NCBI GenBank assembly: GCA_016711215.1
Contig: JADJTL010000002.1
Span: 868,001 to 932,000, forward strand
Direction: 5' to 3'
From: Pseudomonadota bacterium
Lineage (GTDB): Bacteria; Myxococcota_A; Polyangia; GCA-2747355
Length of the DNA stretch: 64,000 bases
Shown in pieces: positions 8,891 through 15,846 of this stretch; position 1 is the stretch's first letter; every line of letters begins with the position of its first letter. Both the position numbers and the translations under genes were made by a program. Below the pieces are notes generated by a model. That model was not told the origin of the DNA, searched no databases, and saw nothing but the letters and a program-made list of their open reading frames with translations.

Positions 8891-11800
8891 ATGAACATCG
8901 CTTGTGAGAAATGCGGCACGGCCTACGTGGTCGAGGACGCGCGGATCCCCGCGGGTGGGCTGCCGATGAAGTGCAGCGTCTGCATGCATAGCTTCACCGT
9001 GTTTTCCTCCGAGGGCCTGCCCGCGTTTGAGCTGGAGCGCGGCGCTGGCGCGACGATGATGGGCTGGGCTGGCAGTGCCGGCGCGCTCGAGCTCGATTCG
9101 CCGGCGCCCCGCGCCTCCGGGGAGGGCTTGGACGAGTTCGCTGACCTGCCCGCGCCGCGCGGTGCGGGTCCGGAGCCGACCGCCGAGGTCGTCGATCTGC
9201 CGGCGCCGCGTGGTGCGGCGTCGCTGCCGCCGGGGATCGTCGACCTGCCGGGCCTACCCGCGGCTCGCCCGGGGGCGAACCGTGCCGATTTGCCGGGCCT
9301 GCCGCAGCGCGGCAGTGAGGCTGGTCGCGCGTCCGCGCTGCGGCCTGGGCGCGCTTCGGCGCAGCCACCACCGGGTCCGGCGCTCGTCATGCCGCCTGCG
9401 GGGGGCGCCACCATCATGTGGGGTGCGTCTGCGGCTGAGCCCCTGGCGCCGCCGGCCCCCTACAGTCCGTCGGCCCCGCTTCCGCCGCTGCTCGACGAGT
9501 TGCCGCCCGGCGCTGAATTGCCGGCCCCCAAGGTTGCGGTGCCGGCCGCCGGGACGCGCGGTGGAGGGGGCATCGATCTCTCGGGTTTCGACCTGTCGGC
9601 GAACCCGGGTGAGTTTGATCCGCTGGCGAGTCTGCCCGCGCCTCGCGGCCTCGTCTCGCGGCCGGCCGCAGCGCGTGCCATCGCCGATCTGCCGGCGCCA
9701 GCGGGCATCGTCGACCTGCCGGGTCCAGCGGGCATCGTCGACCTGCCGGGTCCAGCGGGCGTCGTCGATCTGCCGGCCCCAGCGGGCGTCGTCGATTTGC
9801 CGGCCCCGGCGGGCTTCACCGACTTGCCGGCCCCGGCAGAGGTCCGAGATCTCCCGGCCCCCTCGCGCAATATCGACCTGCCGCGGCCAGTCCGCACGCC
9901 GGTCGGCACGGGCTTGGACTTCGGCAACGTCGCCCTCTTCGGCGACCTGAGCCAGGAGGAGCCCTCGGCGATCGACCTGGAGGACCTGCCCTTCCGGCCA
10001 GGCGCCGCCCCGCCGCCGCCGCCCGTCGCCTCGCGGCCCCCGCCGACCCCGCGACAGGCCGCAGCGCCGCCGCCGCCGCCGCCGCTGCCACCGCCCGCTT
10101 TGGCGCCGGGCGGTTTCGCACTTCCGGCGGGGCTGCTCGATCTGCCCAGTCTCAATCTGCCCAGTCTCAATCTGCCCAGTCCGCCCGCGGAGGGCGCGTC
10201 GGCTGGGCCGGGCGCCACCCCGGGACGTTCGCCGTCGTCCTACCGCTATGCGGCCGCGCCGGGGACCGGGAGCCCCGAGGGAAGGGCGGCGACGGGGGCG
10301 CAGGATCACGGGTTCTCGCCCGCCGACGCCCAGGACCCGGGGTCCCACGCAGGCGGCCCCGAGGTTATTCGCGATGCGCCGTCGCCAGAGGCGGCCGCGC
10401 TGCGCCTGGGGCGCAACCCGTCGAGCGCCGCGCTCAAGGTGGCGCCAGCGCGCGAGCGCTGGCTTGCTCCGAAGCTTCAGGCGCTCAGGACGCTGCTCGC
10501 GCCGCTGCGCGAGCGCCTCGGCGCCAAGCTCTGGATGGTGGGTGCCGCTGCCGGAGTGCTCGTCCTGCTGCTCATTGGCACGACGATCGGGCTCGTCACC
10601 GAGCATGGGTTCTTCGCGATCAACCTGCTTACGGGCAAGAGTGCGCGGCTCGCGGCGATTCGCACGAAGCTGGTCGAGGCGCGTCAGGAGCTCCTCGCCG
10701 ACGGCTACCCAGAGCTGCGCAGCGTGGGTGACGCGCTGGCCGCGATACCGGAGGGCGACGTCACGCCCGCGGTGACGGCGCTGCGGGCTCAGCTTCTGGC
10801 CGCGCAGGTGGTGCGTTTTGGCGCGCCGCCTACGGTGCTCGCCGACGCGGAGCAGCTGCTCGCCACGCTGGCGCAGGTCGAGGAGCCCTCGGTGGACGTG
10901 CTGCGCGCGCGCGGCATCGTGACCCTGGCCAAGGGTGACGCCAACGCTGCCAGCGACCTGCTGGCGGGCTTGGAGGCGCAGGGTGACGCGGCCGGCGGTG
11001 TCTACCGCGGCTGGGCGCAGCTCCAAGCGAAGAAGCTCGCGGACGCCGAGCGGACCTTCGCCGCCGTCCTCGGTCGCGACCCGAAGCTTCCGGCCGCGCT
11101 CTACGGTGCGGGTGCGGTCCAATACGCTATGAACAAGCCGCAGTCGGCGCTGGCCTGGGCCGATAAGGCGCTCAGCGCGCGGCCGGCCTACACCAGCGCC
11201 CTGCTGCTCAAGGCGCGCGTCCTCCTCGCGGCCGGCAGCGATCGCGAGGTCGAGAAGCTGCTGGGTCGGCTGCTCAAGCTGAGCGCCAAGGGTCCTGCCA
11301 CGGAGCAGGCCGCCGCCCTGCTGCTGCTCGGGGAGCTGGCCGAGCGCCGCGGCCAGCTCAATGCCGCGCGCGAGCAGTACGACCGCGCGGTGCGCGCCAG
11401 CCCTACCGACGCGGCGGCCCTGCTGGCGAGCGGCCGGGTGCTGCTGCGCGCCGGCCAGCACCAGCAGGCGGCAGAGCGCTTGCGGCAGGCGCTGGCGCTG
11501 GCGCCCACCAGCGTGCCTGCGGCCGTGCTCTTGGCCGAGGCCGAGCTGGCGCTCGGGCGGCCGGTAGACGCGCGTAACGCGCTCGTCCTGCTGCAGCGCA
11601 AGGTGCCCAAGAACGCGGCCGTGCGCACGATGCTCGGGCGCGTCGAGGAGTCGGCGGGCGCGCTCGAGGTCGCGGCCAGGCTCTACGGCGAGGCGATCGG
11701 GCTCGACGCGAAGTTTTTCGACCCCTACCTTCACCTCAGCCGCTTGCAGCTGCGGCGCCAGCAGCAGACGCTGGCCTTCGAGACGCTGCAGCAAGCGGTA

Positions 11801-12952
11801 ACCGTGATGCCCGGCGCCCTGACCCGCAATGCCCTGGGCGAGGCCTACCTCGCGGTCGGCGACCTGGCGCAGGCCCACAAGTACTTCGAGGAGGCGCTGG
11901 CGCTCGATGACCGCCTCAACGCCGCCCTCTTCAACCTCGCCGAGACGCTGCGGCGGGAGGGACGCGTGGAGGAGGCGCTCAAGCACTACGAGCGGCTGAA
12001 GCAGCGCGACGAGGCCTATCCTGGTCTCGGCGCCGGGATGGGCCAGCTCTTTCTCGGGGCGGGGCGCTACGCGGACGCGGCCCGCGCCTTCGAGGTCGCG
12101 ATGCGGGCCGACAGCCCACCCGTCGAGGTGCAGCTCGCGGCGACGCGCGCCTTCATTGGCGCGGGTCGTTACAGCGACGCCATTACCCGCGCCGACCTGC
12201 TCTTGCGCGACCAGCCGACCTTGGCCGAGCCGCGGGCGCTGCGCGCCGAGGCGAACTTGGGCGCCGGCCGGGCCGCGGAGGCGCTGGTCGAGATCCAGAA
12301 TGCGATCGGTCGCGAGCGCCAAGCGAGCTACCTCGTGGTCCAGGCGCGCATCCAGGAGCAGCTCAGACGCTACCTCGATGCGATCGAGAGCTACAGCGAG
12401 GCGCTGCGGCTCGACGGCGCGCGCATCGATTGGCGTCTCGAGCGCGCGCGCTTGTTGGTCCGCGCGGGCACGGTGCGCGATGGCCTGAAGGAGCTGCAGC
12501 AGGTGCTCCAGGCGCAGCCGAAGCTGGCCCTGGCGCGCCTCTTCATGGGCATCGCCCACGCCGATCTCGGCGAGGAGGCGCAGGCCCTCGCCCAGTACGA
12601 ACAGACGCTGGCGCTCGACCCGCTGCTCGGCGAGGCCCACCTGCGCCTGGGGCAAATCTTGCTCGATCGAGGGCGCGTGCCGGCGGCCTATGGCCACGTG
12701 CAGGAGGCGGCGAGGCTGGCCAAGGACGACGACCCCTGGCGCGCCGAGGCCTTCTACCGGCTCGGCCTGGCGGCGATGAGGCTACAGCTCAAGAAGCCGG
12801 CCATCGCGGCGCTGCAGCGTTTCCTCGCGCTCGCGGGCGCAAGCGACGGTGGCCGCGAGGAGGCGATCAAGGCGCTCGGCGAGCTCGGCGTCGTGGTCGC
12901 GCCCTCGGAGCAGGAGGCGCCGCCGCCGAGCCCCGCGCTTCAGAAGAAGTAG
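8891..12952 (+). CDS. Zinc-ribbon (MJ0042-type), single-pass membrane, TPR-repeat protein
   Basis: The product has 1353 residues. It opens with an MJ0042-type zinc ribbon (C5, C8, C28, C31; 'IACEKCGTAYVV', 'PMKCSVCMHSF'). A long disordered linker (about 40-540) follows, rich in Pro/Ala and made of 'DLPAPAG'-like repeats. One transmembrane helix (about 547-569, 'AAAGVLVLLLIGTTIGLV') follows a basic stretch. The remaining ~750 residues are TPR repeats that should lie in the periplasm. This cytoplasmic-ribbon, linker, membrane-span and periplasmic-TPR layout is common in Myxococcota, where related proteins belong to gliding and envelope machines. Start: ATG with GGAG seven bases upstream. Its 3' end overlaps the convergent barrel gene by 13 bases. 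A specific motility role is only suggested by the neighbours. Confidence 0.82.
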   Translation: MNIACEKCGTAYVVEDARIPAGGLPMKCSVCMHSFTVFSSEGLPAFELERGAGATMMGWAGSAGALELDSPAPRASGEGLDEFADLPAPRGAGPEPTAEVVDLPAPRGAASLPPGIVDLPGLPAARPGANRADLPGLPQRGSEAGRASALRPGRASAQPPPGPALVMPPAGGATIMWGASAAEPLAPPAPYSPSAPLPPLLDELPPGAELPAPKVAVPAAGTRGGGGIDLSGFDLSANPGEFDPLASLPAPRGLVSRPAAARAIADLPAPAGIVDLPGPAGIVDLPGPAGVVDLPAPAGVVDLPAPAGFTDLPAPAEVRDLPAPSRNIDLPRPVRTPVGTGLDFGNVALFGDLSQEEPSAIDLEDLPFRPGAAPPPPPVASRPPPTPRQAAAPPPPPPLPPPALAPGGFALPAGLLDLPSLNLPSLNLPSPPAEGASAGPGATPGRSPSSYRYAAAPGTGSPEGRAATGAQDHGFSPADAQDPGSHAGGPEVIRDAPSPEAAALRLGRNPSSAALKVAPARERWLAPKLQALRTLLAPLRERLGAKLWMVGAAAGVLVLLLIGTTIGLVTEHGFFAINLLTGKSARLAAIRTKLVEARQELLADGYPELRSVGDALAAIPEGDVTPAVTALRAQLLAAQVVRFGAPPTVLADAEQLLATLAQVEEPSVDVLRARGIVTLAKGDANAASDLLAGLEAQGDAAGGVYRGWAQLQAKKLADAERTFAAVLGRDPKLPAALYGAGAVQYAMNKPQSALAWADKALSARPAYTSALLLKARVLLAAGSDREVEKLLGRLLKLSAKGPATEQAAALLLLGELAERRGQLNAAREQYDRAVRASPTDAAALLASGRVLLRAGQHQQAAERLRQALALAPTSVPAAVLLAEAELALGRPVDARNALVLLQRKVPKNAAVRTMLGRVEESAGALEVAARLYGEAIGLDAKFFDPYLHLSRLQLRRQQQTLAFETLQQAVTVMPGALTRNALGEAYLAVGDLAQAHKYFEEALALDDRLNAALFNLAETLRREGRVEEALKHYERLKQRDEAYPGLGAGMGQLFLGAGRYADAARAFEVAMRADSPPVEVQLAATRAFIGAGRYSDAITRADLLLRDQPTLAEPRALRAEANLGAGRAAEALVEIQNAIGRERQASYLVVQARIQEQLRRYLDAIESYSEALRLDGARIDWRLERARLLVRAGTVRDGLKELQQVLQAQPKLALARLFMGIAHADLGEEAQALAQYEQTLALDPLLGEAHLRLGQILLDRGRVPAAYGHVQEAARLAKDDDPWRAEAFYRLGLAAMRLQLKKPAIAALQRFLALAGASDGGREEAIKALGELGVVVAPSEQEAPPPSPALQKK
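9680..9889 (+). repeat. 27-bp tandem repeats coding for 'AGIVDLPGP'-type nonamers
   Basis: About eight 27-base units in frame inside the linker of the zinc-ribbon/TPR gene. They code for variants of A-G-I/V-V-D-L-P-A/G-P. Neighbouring units are nearly identical in DNA, which suggests recent expansion. Confidence 0.85.
10142..10180 (+). repeat. 15-bp tandem repeat (ctgcccagtctcaat)
   Basis: Two perfect copies and a partial third in the same linker, coding for LPSLN repeats. The unit length keeps the frame. Confidence 0.85.
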
Positions 12953-13920
12953 TGCACGGCCGAGCCGGCGTAGAGCGCGTTGCGAAACCCGCCGTCGACG
13001 CGCAGCGCGAACGAGTCGCTGAGCTTGAAGCTCAGCCCGACGAGCGCGTGGAGCAGCGGGAAGACTGGCGGCACGCGACTCTCGCGCCAGAGCTTGGGTG
13101 ACTCGACCGAATCGTCGGCCTTGACACCGCCGTTGGCTGGGTCGTTGACCCAGCGCTCCGGTTGGGTCGGATCCATCCCGATCGGATGACATTGGCCGAG
13201 ATCGCCGACATTGTCGGCAGTGCAGCCGGCGTTGCTCGCGCGGAAGACGTCGCCGAGCACGAGGCTCAGCCCCACGCCCGCGCCCCAGATGAAGCTCATC
13301 CAGGGCAGTATCTCCTCGTGGCGAATGAAGTGCATCGCCAGCGTCAGGGTGCTGAGCCCGTCGAAGTGAATATAATCGGTCTTGCGTGCCGGGTCGTCGC
13401 CGCTGCCGAGGTAGTTGCCGTCGGGGGGGCTGTAGAAGGCGAAGTCGAGCGAGGCGATCAGGTCGAGCCCATCCTTGCGCCGCACGCCCTCGATCCCGAA
13501 GCCCGAGGAATAAAGCGCGGTGCTGGCGTCGAGGAAGGCCCCGAGCATCCAGGTCGGCACGAAGGTCGCGCGCAGCTCGACGCCGAGCCCGTATTGCGCG
13601 GCGGCCGTCGCCTGCGCCCGGGCCTTGGGCGCCTGAGGCGGGGCCTGCGGTTCGCCCGGGGCGGCCGGCGCCTGCGGCTCCCCGGCGGCCTCCGCGGGTG
13701 CCGTGGGCTCAGCCGCCTCGCTGGCCCCCGCGCTCTCCCCCGGCGCTGTCGGCTCGCCGTCGGCGTTCAGCGCCAAATAGAGCGGCGCCGCCGGCGCGGT
13801 CGTCGGCTCGCCCCGCGCGCTGCCGGGCGCGGCCGCGAGCGCCACCACTACGAGTGCTACGAGCGTTACCCAGCGGAGCCTGACCGTCGCCAGGCGCCAC
13901 GCCTTGATCGTCCGCGTCAT
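12940..13920 (-). CDS. Predicted outer-membrane beta-barrel protein
   Basis: The 326-residue product is read from ATG 13920, which has a GAGGTCAAAG site just upstream; the longer open frame beyond it is not supported. A signal peptide ends near 'PGSARGEP', followed by a Pro/Glu/Ala-rich spacer (about 40-115). The C-terminal ~210 residues show alternating hydrophobic and aromatic strands such as 'LDLIASLDFAFYSP' and 'FALRVDGGFRNALYAG', and the protein ends in Phe (HYFF), as barrel proteins recognised by BamA do. One loop holds two Cys that may form a disulfide. The gene is convergent with the zinc-ribbon/TPR gene and divergent from pal. No specific family is recognised. Outer-membrane location is inferred. 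Confidence 0.7.
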   Translation of the reverse strand: MTRTIKAWRLATVRLRWVTLVALVVVALAAAPGSARGEPTTAPAAPLYLALNADGEPTAPGESAGASEAAEPTAPAEAAGEPQAPAAPGEPQAPPQAPKARAQATAAAQYGLGVELRATFVPTWMLGAFLDASTALYSSGFGIEGVRRKDGLDLIASLDFAFYSPPDGNYLGSGDDPARKTDYIHFDGLSTLTLAMHFIRHEEILPWMSFIWGAGVGLSLVLGDVFRASNAGCTADNVGDLGQCHPIGMDPTQPERWVNDPANGGVKADDSVESPKLWRESRVPPVFPLLHALVGLSFKLSDSFALRVDGGFRNALYAGSAVHYFF

Positions 13921-14160
13921 CTTTGACCTCACTGTGAAGAAGGGGCCGATGCTACGGCAACTCGGCGGCGGCGTCGACGGCGAACTCGGGTGCCGCCGCG
14001 AGGGCCGGTGGGGGCGGCCGCCGCTCCGGCGACGTGGCGACGCGCCGACGAGCGCGGGCCGCTCTTGTGTTGCGTGCGCGCCAGTGGTAAGCGGGGCCCG
14101 TCGGCGCGGAGGCGGCGCGCCAAGGTAGCTACGACGGGCTCTTTTGCGAGGGGAAGCATC

Positions 14161-14967
14161 ATGTCGACGGGAATCGGTTGGCGCGCGCTTGGGCGCGGTA
14201 TTCGGCGGGATACGAGTCGGGGCGCAGCTTGGTCGCTCGTGGCCGGACTCGCCATGGTCGGGCTGCTGGGCGGCTGCAAGCCCACCTATCCGAAGTGCGA
14301 CAAGGACGCCAACTGCAAGGAGGGCGAGTTCTGCGTCAACGGCCAATGCCAGCAATGCCGCGCTGACAACGACTGCGGCCCCGGACAGCGCTGCAACGCT
14401 GGACGCTGCGATGCGATCGAGGGCTTCTGCGAGCGCGGCGAGGATTGCCCCGACGGCCTGGGCTGCAAGGGCAAGCGCTGCGGCGCCTGCGATAGCGACG
14501 CCGAGTGCGGCGCCGGGCGGCGTTGCCGTGAGGGTCGCTGCCTCTCGCCGGGGCAGTGCGTCGCCGATGAGGACTGCCCCGAGGGGCAGGAGTGCCAGGG
14601 CGGCACCTGCGCCGGTCCCTCGGCCGATCGCAGCGTCCCGGGCTGCCAGCCGGAGACGGTCTTCTTCGGCTTTGACCAGCACGTGCTCTCCTCACAGGCC
14701 ACGGGCACGCTCCAGCGCAACGCGCAGTGCATTCGCTCGGTGACGAATCATGGGCTGCGCGTCGAGGGCCACTGCGACCCGCGCGGCACGGAAGAGTACA
14801 ACCTGGCGCTTGGCGATCGTCGCGGGCGCTCCGTCGTCAGCTACCTCGGACGGCTCGGTGTCGACACCAGTCGCCTGCGCGTCGTCGCCAAGGGCAAGCT
14901 CGAGGCTGTCGGCTCGGATGAGGAGAGCTGGGCCCGCGACCGCAAGGCCACCTTCGTTTGGGAATAG
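14161..14967 (+). CDS. pal: Pal-like OmpA-family lipoprotein with Cys-rich N-terminal repeats
   Basis: The start is ATG 14161, preceded by GAGGGGAAG. A lipobox 'VGLLGGC' gives acylated Cys39. Next come about five Cys-rich repeats (residues 45-150) of the form C-x-D-x-x-C-x-x-G-x-x-C-x-x-G-x-C, which normal Pal lacks. The C-terminal domain is OmpA-like: 'VFFGFDQHVLS', 'RVEGHCDPRGTEEYNLALG' and the NxxLxxxRA-like 'LALGDRRGRSVVSYL' segment bind peptidoglycan diaminopimelate. At 268 residues it is about 100 longer than Escherichia coli Pal. The cpoB-like gene follows immediately, the usual Tol-Pal order, but tolQRAB are not in the window. Tethering the outer membrane to the wall is the likely role. 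Confidence 0.85.
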   Translation: MSTGIGWRALGRGIRRDTSRGAAWSLVAGLAMVGLLGGCKPTYPKCDKDANCKEGEFCVNGQCQQCRADNDCGPGQRCNAGRCDAIEGFCERGEDCPDGLGCKGKRCGACDSDAECGAGRRCREGRCLSPGQCVADEDCPEGQECQGGTCAGPSADRSVPGCQPETVFFGFDQHVLSSQATGTLQRNAQCIRSVTNHGLRVEGHCDPRGTEEYNLALGDRRGRSVVSYLGRLGVDTSRLRVVAKGKLEAVGSDEESWARDRKATFVWE

Positions 14968-14975
14968 CCGCCAGC

Positions 14976-15842
14976 ATGTCGCGCCCCGGCTCGATCGATC
15001 CTTCGTCGCCCGCGCGGCGGGGCTCAGGCGCGCGGCGGCTGAGCGCCCGGCTCGCCGCCACCTGCGTCGCGCTGCTGGTCGGCGGATCGGGCTGCCTGAG
15101 CCATCAGGATGGTGCGGCCCTGCGGCGCGATATCGATCGCGTGCAGGCCTCGCTGCAGCAGGAGCGCGATCGGGCGGGCCGGACGCGCGAGCAGCTACGG
15201 CAGGTGATCGAACGCGCGACCGGGCTGCTGACGCGCAATAGCGCGGATGTCGGGGCGCAGGTCGAGGCGCTGCAACAGCGCCTGGCGCAGCTCGATGGCT
15301 CGATGGAGCAGCTGCGCAAGCAGCTCGATGACCTGCAGCGCGTCTTCGACGAGATCCAGAAGCGGCTCGATAGCGGGCCGAAGGGTGGAGCTGGGGCGAG
15401 CGCCGCCGGCGAAGCGTCCTCGCCGGCAGTGCCCGAGGGTGCCGACGCGCTCTTTGCGCTGGCGAACGAGAAGTTGGTGGCCGGCGAGGCAACGCTCGGT
15501 CGCCAGCTGCTGCGCCAGTTCATCAGCCGCTTCCCGCGCGACGCGCGATCGGCTGGGGCGCAGTGCACGCTCGGAAATGGCCTCTTCGCCGAACAGAAGT
15601 ATGCGGCGGCGATCCAGGAATACCGCAAGGTGGTCGAGCAGTACGCGCAGAGCGCCAGCGTAGCCGAGGCGCTCTACCAGATCGGGCTCTCCTTTCATCA
15701 GCTCAAGTACTGCTCCGACGCGGAGGGCTTCCTCGGCGAGCTGCTGAAGCATCACCGGGCCAGCCCCTTCGCCGAGAAGGCCAACACGCTGCTCAAGCTG
15801 ATTCGCCGCTATCGCGGTGATAAGCGCATCTGCAGCTCGTAG
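14976..15842 (+). CDS. cpoB: CpoB/YbgF-like cell-division coordinator lipoprotein
   Basis: The product has 288 residues from ATG 14976, eight bases after the pal stop codon. A TTG 18 bases upstream would overlap pal and is less likely. The N-terminus carries a hydrophobic run ending 'VGGSGC', so it is probably a lipoprotein; classical CpoB is a soluble periplasmic protein, which makes this a variation. Residues about 50-130 are a coiled coil ('LQQRLAQLDGSMEQLRKQLD'). Residues 160-288 are three TPR-like repeats ('ALFALANEKLVAGE', 'YAAAIQEYRKVVEQYAQS', 'ALYQIGLSFHQLKYC'), matching the CpoB architecture. In characterised bacteria CpoB links peptidoglycan synthesis to Tol-Pal constriction. The position after pal supports the call. 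Confidence 0.85.
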   Translation: MSRPGSIDPSSPARRGSGARRLSARLAATCVALLVGGSGCLSHQDGAALRRDIDRVQASLQQERDRAGRTREQLRQVIERATGLLTRNSADVGAQVEALQQRLAQLDGSMEQLRKQLDDLQRVFDEIQKRLDSGPKGGAGASAAGEASSPAVPEGADALFALANEKLVAGEATLGRQLLRQFISRFPRDARSAGAQCTLGNGLFAEQKYAAAIQEYRKVVEQYAQSASVAEALYQIGLSFHQLKYCSDAEGFLGELLKHHRASPFAEKANTLLKLIRRYRGDKRICSS

Positions 15843-15846
15843 CGGC

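Noticed and set aside
9254..12697. A 1,147-residue open frame antisense to the zinc-ribbon/TPR gene
   Set aside because: Same GC-rich shadow effect; repeats and Arg-rich composition mirror the real gene.
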